Source: Alphaproteobacteria bacterium
Lineage (GTDB): Bacteria; Pseudomonadota; Alphaproteobacteria; Micavibrionales; Micavibrionaceae
Direction of reading: 5' to 3'
Length of the DNA stretch: 64,000 nucleotides
NCBI GenBank assembly: GCA_030750865.1
Contig: JASMHE010000003.1
Coordinates: 62,001 to 126,000, forward strand
Shown here: positions 37,564-45,752 of the stretch, one piece after another
How positions within the stretch are numbered: the stretch's first letter is position 1
Layout of the letters: each line of letters starts with the position of its first letter
Made by a program: the position numbers and the translations under genes
Notes under the pieces: generated by a model
Databases searched by the model: none
What the model was told of the DNA's origin: nothing
What the model saw: only the letters and a program-made list of their open reading frames with translations

Positions 37564-38583
37564 TTAATATTGTTCCCCGACCGCATTCATTTTTTGCGGT
37601 GTCATCTGTGGTGTGCCTTGCGCTGTGCCCTGTGGTGCCACTTGCGGGACGATAACAGATGGCGTGCCGTACTGTGTTTGCGGCTGCTGCACAGGTTGTT
37701 GTACCGGTTGCAGCGGGGAAACGGATTGCGGCTGCATAATCTGAACATTCTGGACTTGCGGCGGTTTGTCCGGCACATCGGTCATGGCGGCGCGCACCAG
37801 ATCGGCAATTTGCGCGGCGCGCTGTTGATCAAGTGCCTGTGATCCGGTCAGGGCGTAAACCAGCGGTCCTTCCTGCCAATAGGCAATGGAGCGGCCTTCT
37901 TTTTGTGCGAACCCGACGGTCGGCGCGTCTTTTTCCCAGCGCGTTTTCATATAAAGCTTGATGTCATCGCCGGATGAATTGGTATAGGCAAGCTCGACAA
38001 ATTCCTGCTGGCCGCGTGTGACAAGGCGGCGGCCTTCGAGCGTATATCCCGCCTGTGCCAGATTGGGTGCTTGCATTTCAAGGGCGACTTTTTGCGTCAG
38101 CCAGTTCAGCGGGTCGGTCTGTGTTTCCGTGCTGACTTCCAGTGTTTCAACGGGCATGGTATCAAATGGCGGCGCTGTATTCAGCGCGACCTGATGCAGG
38201 AAATTGCGCACGATGCCGTCTTCTTTTGATATGGCGGCATTGGTGCTGTATGCCCCCATCCAGCCGCCACCGGCCGATAAAGCGCACAAGGCGATGATCG
38301 CGGCAACTTTGCCCACGGCTGGCCAGATATTCCGGACCGGACGGTGCAGGACCGACAAGAGGCGCTGTGGCACATGCGCGTTGTCATCACGGTCAAAGGC
38401 TTTGCGCAGAAGTCTGTTATATTCCATATAGTCCTGTATCTCTGCGGCCTTTTCGGGGTGACGGTTTAAATAATCTTCGACCTTGCGTGTGCGGTGCGCA
38501 TCCAGCAGACCGTCTATATAGGCATGCAGGTCGCGTTCGTCGATTGTTTCAAAAGGCTGTACGTTATCATTTGTAATGGTCAT
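37564..38583 (-). CDS. Anti-sigma factor (membrane-spanning)
   Basis: 339 residues. The N-terminal ~75 residues (DERDLHAYIDGLLDAHRTRKVEDYLNRHPE) match the cytosolic domain of RsiW/ChrR-like anti-sigma factors but lack the Cys pair of zinc-binding members. One membrane helix (VAAIIALCALSAGGGWMGAY) leads to a periplasmic domain. The last 70 residues are Gln/Pro-rich (PVQQPVQQPQTQYG). Start overlaps the sigma stop by four bases, so the two are co-translated. Confidence 0.85.
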   Translation of the reverse strand: MTITNDNVQPFETIDERDLHAYIDGLLDAHRTRKVEDYLNRHPEKAAEIQDYMEYNRLLRKAFDRDDNAHVPQRLLSVLHRPVRNIWPAVGKVAAIIALCALSAGGGWMGAYSTNAAISKEDGIVRNFLHQVALNTAPPFDTMPVETLEVSTETQTDPLNWLTQKVALEMQAPNLAQAGYTLEGRRLVTRGQQEFVELAYTNSSGDDIKLYMKTRWEKDAPTVGFAQKEGRSIAYWQEGPLVYALTGSQALDQQRAAQIADLVRAAMTDVPDKPPQVQNVQIMQPQSVSPLQPVQQPVQQPQTQYGTPSVIVPQVAPQGTAQGTPQMTPQKMNAVGEQY

Positions 38584-39134
38584 GATGATGTCGTCCTCAG
38601 CGGTGTTTGTGTGTCTTTGTCATGCAAGGCCGTGTGTTGCATTTCGGCGCGCAAATCTTCGCGGGCCCGCGCCAGTCGCGAGCGGACAGTGCCGACAGGC
38701 ACATCCATAATTTGCGCGGCCTGATCATAGGAAAAGCCTTCAACAGCGATCAGCAGCAAGACTTCGCTGTGGCGCGGTTTCAAATTCTCGAGCGCTTTTA
38801 AGACACGTTGGCATTCCAGCTCTGCGCCTTGCGTGGCCTTGACGGACATGACAGGGTTTTCGTTCATATCTTTTGCAGTGACTTCTTTGAGGTTCGCCTG
38901 TTTGCGATACCGGTTTAGAAATACGGTATATTGTACGCGGTACAGCCAGCTGCGGATGCTGCCTTCGCGGCGCCATGTGTGACTTTTCTTGATGGCGCGT
39001 TCCAGTGTGTCCTGCACCAGATCATCTTTGTCGCCGCGGCCACGCAACAATGTTTGTGCATAGCGCCGTAATGCGGGAATTTCCCGTGCGATCATCCAGT
39101 TGATTTCGCGGCGTTCGTGCTGGCTTTGTTTCAT
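38580..39134 (-). CDS. ECF-type RNA polymerase sigma factor
   Basis: 184 residues with regions 2 and 4 only. Region 2 is seen in DKDDLVQDTLERAIKKSHTWRREGSIRSWLYRV, and region 4 in PRHSEVLLLIAVEGFSYDQAAQIMDVPVGTVRSRLARARE. First gene of the sigma/anti-sigma operon, preceded by an ECF-type promoter that it probably recognises. The target promoter form can be read from the divergent promoter pair. Confidence 0.93.
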   Translation of the reverse strand: MKQSQHERREINWMIAREIPALRRYAQTLLRGRGDKDDLVQDTLERAIKKSHTWRREGSIRSWLYRVQYTVFLNRYRKQANLKEVTAKDMNENPVMSVKATQGAELECQRVLKALENLKPRHSEVLLLIAVEGFSYDQAAQIMDVPVGTVRSRLARAREDLRAEMQHTALHDKDTQTPLRTTSS

Positions 39135-39169
39135 GACGTTTCAAACCTCTTGTGCGTCTTACTAATCAC

Positions 39170-39197
39170 ATGACAGGACATGAGTCAAAAAAGTTCC
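39170..39197 (-). promoter_or_regulatory. ECF-type promoter of the sigma/anti-sigma operon
   Basis: Read on the minus strand: GGAAC (-35, 39197-39193), 18 bases, GTCAT (39174-39170). Start point near 39163, about 29 nt before the sigma ATG. GGAAC is the classical -35 of ECF sigma factors. It is the mirror image of the plus-strand promoter at 39207-39234. Confidence 0.75.
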
Positions 39198-39206
39198 AGA
39201 AAAGAT

Positions 39207-39234
39207 GGAACTTTTTATGTGATGCGGTTGTCAT
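39207..39234 (+). promoter_or_regulatory. ECF-type promoter of the DUF4168 gene
   Basis: GGAAC (39207-39211), 18 bases, GTCAT (39230-39234), start near 39241, 37 nt before the DUF4168 ATG. The two -35 elements lie in an inverted repeat (A-rich, GTTCCA / TGGAAC, 7-bp loop), so both promoters face outwards from one axis. Confidence 0.75.
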
Positions 39235-39277
39235 AGGGGTGCGAAAGATAATGACACAAATCAAAGGAGATTATTTT

Positions 39278-39676
39278 ATGCTTTCACTGAAGAACAAAAT
39301 TTTGATGACAGCCGCAACCGTCGCACTTTCTGCCACAGGCGGCGCACATGTTGCCCATGCACAGCAAGGTAACGTCGCGCCACAACAAGCACAACAAGGG
39401 CAGGCACAAGCCCAGCAGGTCAATGTCACGGATCAGGAAATGCGTGATTTTGTCGATGCCGAACAAGCTGTGCGTCAGGTAAAATCAAAGTTCCAGGGCA
39501 AAGTCCAGAACATCAAAACACAAGATCAATTGCAGGCATTGCAGGCCAAAGCCAATGAACAAATGGTGCAAGCCATTCGTGAAAACGGCCTGAAGGTTGA
39601 AGAGTATAACAGAACAGCCCAAGCCATTCAGACAAACCCGCAGGTTCAAAAGAAATATCTGAAACTGGTACAGTAA
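39278..39676 (+). CDS. Secreted DUF4168 family protein
   Basis: 132 residues. The signal peptide ends near AHVAHAQQG. A Gln/Ala-rich linker follows, then a helical domain with TDQEMRDFVDAEQAVRQVKSK and LKVEEYNRTAQAIQTNPQVQ, the typical DUF4168 ending. Likely periplasmic. It is driven by the ECF-type promoter divergent from the sigma gene, so it should belong to that stress regulon. Start follows AAAGGAG. Confidence 0.85.
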   Translation: MLSLKNKILMTAATVALSATGGAHVAHAQQGNVAPQQAQQGQAQAQQVNVTDQEMRDFVDAEQAVRQVKSKFQGKVQNIKTQDQLQALQAKANEQMVQAIRENGLKVEEYNRTAQAIQTNPQVQKKYLKLVQ

Positions 39677-39718
39677 GAGCAATACGGCACATCATATTGC
39701 CGTTTCTCATACACACGC

Positions 39719-39750
39719 AAAAGCACGGGTTAAACGCCCGTGCTTTTTTT
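39719..39750 (+). terminator. Rho-independent terminator
   Basis: Perfect 11-bp stem AAAAGCACGGG / CCCGTGCTTTT with a seven-base loop and a T-run, closing the DUF4168 unit before the response-regulator gene. Confidence 0.9.
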
Positions 39751-39866
39751 ATGTGGGCGTTTTTTCGTTTTATGTCGTTGTCATCCATTTTTCTGATCTT
39801 GAGAATAGGCGAGGATTTCCAGATTTTGCGACTCGCCTTCTGCCGGATTTGAGGTATTATCAGTGT

Positions 39867-40550
39867 ATGCGTATCCTGATTGTAGAAGATGATAAAGACG
39901 TATCGGCCTATATTGCAAAAGGCATGAAAGAAGCCGGACATACATCCGATATTGCCGGTAACGGCAAAGACGGTTTGTTCCTGGCAACAACCGAAGCCTA
40001 TGATGTGCTGATTATCGATAGAATGCTGCCCGAACTGGATGGTTTGCGGATTATACAGACACTCCGCGGGGCCGGTGACCCGACGCCTGCTATTATTTTA
40101 TCGGCGTTGGGCGAAGTTGATGACCGGGTCAAAGGGTTGCGGTCAGGCGGAGATGATTATCTGGTGAAACCATTTGCATTTGCCGAATTACTGGCCCGTG
40201 TCGAGGTGGCCGCAAACCGCAGGTCAACGTCCAATGAAAATGGTGCGGGGCAAACAAACTTGCAGGTTGGTGATTTAACATTGGACTTGTTATCACGCGC
40301 GGTGAAGCGGGGCGGGCAGTCGATTGACTTACAGGCTACGGAATTTCGTTTGCTTGAATATTTGCTGAAGAATAAAGGCACGGTTGTTACGCGGACGATG
40401 TTGCTGGAAAATGTGTGGGATTATCATTTTGATCCGCAGACCAATGTGATTGACGTTCATATCAGCCGCCTGCGGTCAAAGATCGATAAAGGGCGTGAGG
40501 CACCCTTTATACGCACGGTGCGCGGGGCGGGGTATATTATTGATGTGTAA
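39867..40550 (+). CDS. OmpR/PhoB-family response regulator
   Basis: 227 residues, start at MRILIVEDDKD. Receiver features: acidic pair EDD, phospho-acceptor Asp in IIDRMLPELDG, Lys in YLVKPFAF. The C-terminal winged helix has LQATEFRLLEYLLKNKGTVVTRTMLLENVW and the recognition-helix stretch VIDVHISRLRSKID. Partner of the kinase that overlaps its end. Confidence 0.94.
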   Translation: MRILIVEDDKDVSAYIAKGMKEAGHTSDIAGNGKDGLFLATTEAYDVLIIDRMLPELDGLRIIQTLRGAGDPTPAIILSALGEVDDRVKGLRSGGDDYLVKPFAFAELLARVEVAANRRSTSNENGAGQTNLQVGDLTLDLLSRAVKRGGQSIDLQATEFRLLEYLLKNKGTVVTRTMLLENVWDYHFDPQTNVIDVHISRLRSKIDKGREAPFIRTVRGAGYIIDV

Positions 40551-41865
40551 GAGAATGGCCTCCATGCCGGATGCGCAAAGGCAGCGGCATTATATCCGCA
40601 GTTCCAGCTTTGTTATGGCCGCGTTATTTACTGTGTTGTGCGGGGCGGCGGCGTTGTGTCTTGGCTATTTCATCAACTTTTTTGCAAAAGATCACTTTGT
40701 CCATAGTACCGAAGCGGTGCTGGATTCACAGATTGCATTGGTCAAGATGAGCGATATGCCGCAAGAAGGCATACAGGGTGATTATTTGTATCATTTTCTG
40801 GATGAAAAGGGGCGTTTGCCGGACACGGTTGCAGGCGATGTTTCGCGTTTTTCCGAAGGGATTATTGTGTTTGATTATGCAGGCGATCAGCGTCGCTATG
40901 CTGCAAAAATATACAGCGCGGCAGACGGCGAAAAGTTGCTGATCGGTTTTGATATTACCAGAATTTCGAACGATTTTCGTTTGATGCATATCATGGGAAT
41001 CTGCAGCATCATATTTGTCATGATCGTTGTGTTTGTCAGTTACCTGATCAGTGTGTTTGTCGTGAGCGGCACAAATAAAATCGCGGATACGGCCCAGCAT
41101 ATTATAAAGACAGGTGATTTATCACAGCGTCTGGATGTGCCATCGCGCTGGGATGATTTGAGTAATATGGCCGGCGTTTTGAATGATTTGCTGGCACGGA
41201 TCGAAGCCCTGATGATCGGGGTGCGGCGCGTGTCGGATAATATTGCGCATGATCTGCGTACGCCGCTGACACGGATGCGGAACCGGATCGAGACATTGCA
41301 GGAAAAATATAACGACGAAGATCATACGGCATTGCTGCATGATGCGGACCATATGCTGCGCACTTTTACCGCGCTATTGCGTATTTCCCGCCTTGAGACA
41401 GAACAGCAGCGCAGCCATTTTCAGGATGTAAATCTGAAAACAATTTTGCAGGATATGATCACGTTGTATGAACCGCTGGCCGAAGAGAAAGGCATCCGGA
41501 TTGACCATGATATTGCCGATGTAACGGTCAAAGGGGATAAGGATATGCTGTTTCAGGCATTTGCGAATTTGCTGGACAATGCCATTAAATATACCGGCCA
41601 ACATATCAGCGGGGGCGGGCATATATCGCTGACCGCTGCCATGCAAAATGGCCGCATACGGGTGCGTGTGCAGGATAACGGCCCCGGTGTTGATGACGAT
41701 GAACTGGATAAGATATTCGACCGTTTCTATCGCGCCGAACAAAGCAGAACAACAGACGGTACGGGTCTGGGGTTAAGTCTTGTGAAAGCCGTGATCGAAT
41801 TGCATCATGGTTCAGTGTATGCGGAAAAAAGCGATCAAGGATTGCGGATTATTACAATTTTGTAA
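40543..41865 (+). CDS. Membrane sensor histidine kinase (HAMP-HisKA-HATPase)
   Basis: 440 residues if begun at the ATG overlapping the regulator stop; ATGs at 40555 and 40564 are alternatives. Two helices flank a periplasmic domain of about 100 residues. HAMP follows, then the His box NIAHDLRTPLTRMRNR, the N box ANLLDNAIKYT, DNGPGVDDDEL and GTGLGLSLVKAV. Class of EnvZ/QseC-like kinases; the signal is unknown. Confidence 0.92.
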   Translation: MCKRMASMPDAQRQRHYIRSSSFVMAALFTVLCGAAALCLGYFINFFAKDHFVHSTEAVLDSQIALVKMSDMPQEGIQGDYLYHFLDEKGRLPDTVAGDVSRFSEGIIVFDYAGDQRRYAAKIYSAADGEKLLIGFDITRISNDFRLMHIMGICSIIFVMIVVFVSYLISVFVVSGTNKIADTAQHIIKTGDLSQRLDVPSRWDDLSNMAGVLNDLLARIEALMIGVRRVSDNIAHDLRTPLTRMRNRIETLQEKYNDEDHTALLHDADHMLRTFTALLRISRLETEQQRSHFQDVNLKTILQDMITLYEPLAEEKGIRIDHDIADVTVKGDKDMLFQAFANLLDNAIKYTGQHISGGGHISLTAAMQNGRIRVRVQDNGPGVDDDELDKIFDRFYRAEQSRTTDGTGLGLSLVKAVIELHHGSVYAEKSDQGLRIITIL

Positions 41866-41866
41866 T
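41851..41866. promoter_or_regulatory. Perfect 16-bp palindrome before the lipid operon
   Basis: ATTACAA-TT-TTGTAAT overlaps the kinase stop and lies 46 bp before the FAD-oxidase start, a fitting place for an operator. The regulator is unknown; the adjoining response regulator is one candidate. Confidence 0.45.
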
Positions 41867-41911
41867 GAAACGGTCATAGCCCCGTAACGCAGAATCGATC
41901 ATACTTTGTGT

Positions 41912-43171
41912 ATGAGAATCGGAATCATCGGTGCAGGAATATCAGGATTGGGTGCGGCATATTTACTGTCGCCGCACCATGATGTGACGCTGTTCGAAAA
42001 AAATAATTACATTGGCGGCCATAGCCGTACCATTGATGTTAAGACCAGACCTGCCACGTCCGCTGTTCCTGTTGATACAGGCTTTATTGTTTTTAATGAC
42101 TGGAATTATCCGCATTTGTTCGGGCTCTTTGATGCGCTGGATGTGCCGTATCAAAAAAGTGATATGTCTTTCGGCGTGTCGATAGAAGATGGCTGGCTGG
42201 AATATGCATCAGGCGGTTTGTTCGCACAGAAAAAGAATTTTATACGTCCTGCCTATTGGAAAATGCTGCGGGATATTGTGCGCTTTAACAAAAAAGCGGA
42301 ACACTATATCGAGCGGGATAGTGCGGTGACATTAGGGCAATGTCTGGATGAATTGAACATGGGGGACTGGTTTCGCCGTTATTATCTGTTGGCAATGGGC
42401 GCGGCGATATGGAGCTGTTCTGTCGATACGATCATGAAATTTCCTGCCAAGACCTATGTCCGGTTTTTCCGCAATCACGGGTTACTGAATCTGGTGAAGC
42501 GGCCGCAGTGGTACACCGTCAAGGGTGGCAGCCGCGAATATGTCGGCCGGTTGATGTCGGCCGTCAAAGATCGTGTTGTAATGGCAAATGGCGCAAAGGC
42601 CGTAACGGTGAATGCGGATGACACGATTACGGTGACAACAGATGATGGCCATACGCATGTATTTGACCGCGTTGTGTTTGCTTGTCATGCTGATGAAACG
42701 CTGGCCTTATTGGATGAACCAACCGCGCAGGAACAAGACGTGCTGGGAGCGTTCCGATACCAGCCCAATAAAATTGTGGTTCATACCGACCAAAGCTTTA
42801 TGCCGCACCATAAAAAATGCTGGGCGAGCTGGGTGTATTTGTCCGAAGGGAAAACAGATGACAAAGATGTGGTGTCACTGAGTTACTGGATGAATAATTT
42901 ACAGGATATAGAAACGGATGATGCTGTGCTGGTGACGCTTAATCCGGGGCGTGATCCGGACCATAACAAAATTCTGGATGAACATGTTTTTGCACATCCG
43001 GTTTTCGATCAGGCGGCAATTGATGCGCAAGACCGCATTCAGGATATACAGGGCCAGCGTGGATTGTGGTTCTGTGGCGCGTACCAGCGTTACGGTTTTC
43101 ATGAAGACGGTCTTCTAAGTGCTGTCAATGTAGCAAAGTCTATGGGGCATGATATTCCGTGGGAAACGTGA
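41912..43171 (+). CDS. FAD-dependent amine-oxidase-like protein
   Basis: 419 residues with the N-terminal dinucleotide motif IGIIGAGISGLGAAYLLS and NYIGGHSRTIDV, typical of the NAD(P)/FAD amine-oxidase-like proteins found beside DUF1365 and Cfa-like genes. The C terminus LWFCGAYQRYGFHEDGLLSAVNVAKSMG closes the FAD site. In related operons the flavoprotein is thought to desaturate or oxidise fatty acyl chains; the precise reaction here is inferred. First gene of a tightly spaced operon. TTG two codons upstream is possible. Confidence 0.88.
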   Translation: MRIGIIGAGISGLGAAYLLSPHHDVTLFEKNNYIGGHSRTIDVKTRPATSAVPVDTGFIVFNDWNYPHLFGLFDALDVPYQKSDMSFGVSIEDGWLEYASGGLFAQKKNFIRPAYWKMLRDIVRFNKKAEHYIERDSAVTLGQCLDELNMGDWFRRYYLLAMGAAIWSCSVDTIMKFPAKTYVRFFRNHGLLNLVKRPQWYTVKGGSREYVGRLMSAVKDRVVMANGAKAVTVNADDTITVTTDDGHTHVFDRVVFACHADETLALLDEPTAQEQDVLGAFRYQPNKIVVHTDQSFMPHHKKCWASWVYLSEGKTDDKDVVSLSYWMNNLQDIETDDAVLVTLNPGRDPDHNKILDEHVFAHPVFDQAAIDAQDRIQDIQGQRGLWFCGAYQRYGFHEDGLLSAVNVAKSMGHDIPWET

Positions 43172-44019
43172 TGCAGATGCCAAAAAAAATGTCAAAAAAA
43201 ATGTCAAAAGAGATGCACAGAAATATGCCCAAAAATATGATAGGGCAGCAGCCACATTTAATGTGCGGCAAGGTAATGCATGCGCGCTTGTTCCCGAAAA
43301 AGAACAGATTCACATACGGCATTTATTATCTGGGATTGCCGCTATCACACTTAAACCAGGCCGATATTGCCTATAATCGCTTTGCGCCGTTATCATTTTA
43401 TGATCGTGATCACGGGGAGTGTGACGGATCGGATCTGGATGTGTGGGCGCGTAACATTCTGGATGCATACGGTATCGAAAAAGCCGATGGCGAAGTAACA
43501 TTGGTGTGCATGCCACGGGTCATGGGGTATGTTTTTAATCCGGTGAGTTTCTGGGTGTGTCATGATCGTGACGGCGATGTACGTGCCGTGATCTGTGAAG
43601 TGCATAATACGTTTGGTGAGCGGCATAGTTATTTGTGCGCGCATGCTGATCAGCGGCCGATAACACATAGGGATGTCATGGAAGGCGATAAGGTTTTTCA
43701 TGTTTCGCCGTTTTTAGAACGCGAAGGTCATTACAGTTTCCGGTTTGATTTCCGTGATGCAAAGTTTGTGGCACTGATTGATTTTTATGACGGGCAGGGC
43801 AACAAGCAATTGGTGACATCGTTGACCGGCGATATGATCCCGATGACGCGCAAAACGTTGCGCCGCGTATTCTGGCGTTATCCGCTGGTGACGTTTAAGG
43901 CGATTACACTGATTCATTGGCAGGCGATCAAGCTGCTTGCAAAGGGGATAAAATATATCCCGAAACCCGCACAAAAAGACAAAAATGTCAGTGCCGCGCG
44001 GAACCTTACAGAAATTTAA
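43171..44019 (+). CDS. DUF1365 family protein
   Basis: 282 residues. Family text: VMHARLFPKKNRFTYGIYYLGLPLSHL, FNPVSFWVCHDRDG and VCEVHNTFGE-like VICEVHNTFGERHSYL. The start overlaps the flavoprotein stop by one base. The first 34 residues are a Met/Lys-rich stretch (KKMSKKMSKEM) encoded by tandem A-tracts and absent from usual members, so the functional start could be the Met at 43273 or near it. Function unproven but always linked to cyclopropane/methylated lipid genes. Confidence 0.88.
   Translation: MQMPKKMSKKMSKEMHRNMPKNMIGQQPHLMCGKVMHARLFPKKNRFTYGIYYLGLPLSHLNQADIAYNRFAPLSFYDRDHGECDGSDLDVWARNILDAYGIEKADGEVTLVCMPRVMGYVFNPVSFWVCHDRDGDVRAVICEVHNTFGERHSYLCAHADQRPITHRDVMEGDKVFHVSPFLEREGHYSFRFDFRDAKFVALIDFYDGQGNKQLVTSLTGDMIPMTRKTLRRVFWRYPLVTFKAITLIHWQAIKLLAKGIKYIPKPAQKDKNVSAARNLTEI
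43181..43210 (+). repeat. Slippage-prone A-tract tandem repeat in DUF1365 gene
   Basis: CAAAAAAAATGT occurs twice in tandem, followed by the partial unit CAAAAG. Each copy has a run of eight A. It lies in the first 40 bases of the gene. Confidence 0.85.
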
Positions 44020-44068
44020 TATTCAGGAAAGACCCATTTCAGAAAGACGTTGGTAAGATTAGGTTATT

Positions 44069-45226
44069 ATGTTGGATAAAATTGCATCAGATCAGTTATT
44101 TCGCAGTTTGGACAAAATCGAGTCCGGCTCGCTTGAGCTTGTGACGCCGGATGGCCAGACGCGTTTTTTCGCAGGGAAAGAAGATGGCGTCGCAGCGCAT
44201 ATCGAACTGCGTGATTGGCGTGTTATTTCCAATATGATGCGCAGGGGCGATATTGGCTTTGCCGAAGATTATCGGTCCGGCCTGTGGGACAGTAATGATC
44301 TGGTTTCCATTACGGCGCTGGGATTGCAAAACCGTGCTGCGATGGATCGTATGGTTGCAGGGCATCAATTGTTTCGCACAATTGCCAAGCTGTCTTATTT
44401 GCTGCGTTTGAATACCGTAAAGGGCAGTAAGAAAAATATTCATGCCCATTATGATCTGGGCAATGATTTTTATGACCTCTGGCTTGATCCGACGATGACA
44501 TATTCGTCCGCGATTTTTGATGGGGACGATGATTTGGTGTCGGCGCAACGCCGTAAATATGACCGCCTGATCGACCGCATGGATGGTGCGTCCGGCAAGG
44601 TACTGGAAATCGGTTGCGGCTGGGGCGGGTTTGCAGAACGCGCGCTTGCACGAGGCGATTTTGCAATCAAGGGCGTCACATTATCCGAAGAACAGCATGA
44701 CTATGCGAACGCGCGTCTGCAGGGGCGTGCCGAAATTGTGCTGGAAGATTATCGTCATCAAAAAGGCTTGTATGATCATATTGTGTCGATTGAAATGTTC
44801 GAAGCGGTTGGTGAACGATATTGGGCGACGTATTTTGCCAAGATCAAAGAATTGTTAAGCCGCAATGGCCGTGCCCTGATTCAAACCATCACGATGAATG
44901 AAAAAGATTTTCCGCGTTACCGCAAAGGCGGCGATTTTATACGCAGTTATATTTTCCCCGGTGGCATGTTGCCAAGCCCGTCACGCTTTAAAGAAGAAGC
45001 GGAAAAAGCGGGTTTGCGCGTGTGCGACCAGCATCAGTTTGGTCTTGATTATGCGCGGACCCTCAAGATATGGCTGGACCAGTTTGACCGCAAAATAGAT
45101 GATGTCAAAGCGCTGGGGTATGATGACGGGTTTATCCGTTTGTGGCGTTTTTATCTGGCGGCGTGCGCGGCCGGATTTAAAACGGGACGGACAGATGTGA
45201 TGCAGGTGGAGTTACGCCATGCCTAG
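44069..45226 (+). CDS. cfa: Cyclopropane-fatty-acyl-phospholipid synthase-like methyltransferase
   Basis: 385 residues. SAM-binding motif VLEIGCGWGGFAERAL; family lipid-binding features GNDFYDLWLDPTMTYSSAIF and IVSIEMFEAVGERYW. The fold methylates unsaturated acyl chains of membrane phospholipids at a double bond, giving cyclopropane or methyl-branched chains. Within this cluster it may make methylated precursors rather than rings. Overlaps the next gene by eight bases. Confidence 0.9.
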   Translation: MLDKIASDQLFRSLDKIESGSLELVTPDGQTRFFAGKEDGVAAHIELRDWRVISNMMRRGDIGFAEDYRSGLWDSNDLVSITALGLQNRAAMDRMVAGHQLFRTIAKLSYLLRLNTVKGSKKNIHAHYDLGNDFYDLWLDPTMTYSSAIFDGDDDLVSAQRRKYDRLIDRMDGASGKVLEIGCGWGGFAERALARGDFAIKGVTLSEEQHDYANARLQGRAEIVLEDYRHQKGLYDHIVSIEMFEAVGERYWATYFAKIKELLSRNGRALIQTITMNEKDFPRYRKGGDFIRSYIFPGGMLPSPSRFKEEAEKAGLRVCDQHQFGLDYARTLKIWLDQFDRKIDDVKALGYDDGFIRLWRFYLAACAAGFKTGRTDVMQVELRHA

Positions 45227-45752
45227 AACACGTCTTAAGGAAATAGTTTGCACAACATGTGTGATGGCGATTTTGGGTATCACACAGCTTCATGCCGCTG
45301 ATTATATCCGCAGTGAAATGCCGTCTGCAAAGCGGGTTGGCGAGGGCCGTCTGACCTATATGTTCTGGGATGTGTATGATGCTGTTCTATATGCGCCTGA
45401 CGGGCAATGGTCACAGGACAAGCCTTATGCGTTGCAGCTGTCCTATTTGCGGGATATCAAAGGCGAAAAAATCGCAGACAGATCGGTGCAGGAAATGCGC
45501 AATCAGGGGGTTGATGACGAAGTGAAACTGGCGATGTGGCATGCGCAAATGGAAGAAATTTTTCCGGATGTACAAGAAGGGGATGCGCTGACCGGACTGC
45601 ATACGCGGGAGGGGCATACGGTTTTCTTCGAAAATGGTGCAGAAATCGGCCGTATTAAAGACTCTGAATTCAGCAAACGGTTTTTTGATATATGGCTGCA
45701 TGAAAAAACAAGTGCGCCGGACTTGCGGCGCAAATTGTTGGGTATGTCATGA
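45219..45752 (+). CDS. Secreted chalcone-isomerase-like protein
   Basis: 177 residues. Signal peptide ends near LHAADY. The chalcone-isomerase-like fold is recognised from RVGEGRLTYMFWDVYDAVLYAPDG and the later FSKRFFDIWLHEKTSAPDLRRKLLG. Members bind lipids or act as non-enzymatic chaperones; no isomerase activity should be assumed. It overlaps the MFS gene by four bases. Confidence 0.85.
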   Translation: MPRTRLKEIVCTTCVMAILGITQLHAADYIRSEMPSAKRVGEGRLTYMFWDVYDAVLYAPDGQWSQDKPYALQLSYLRDIKGEKIADRSVQEMRNQGVDDEVKLAMWHAQMEEIFPDVQEGDALTGLHTREGHTVFFENGAEIGRIKDSEFSKRFFDIWLHEKTSAPDLRRKLLGMS

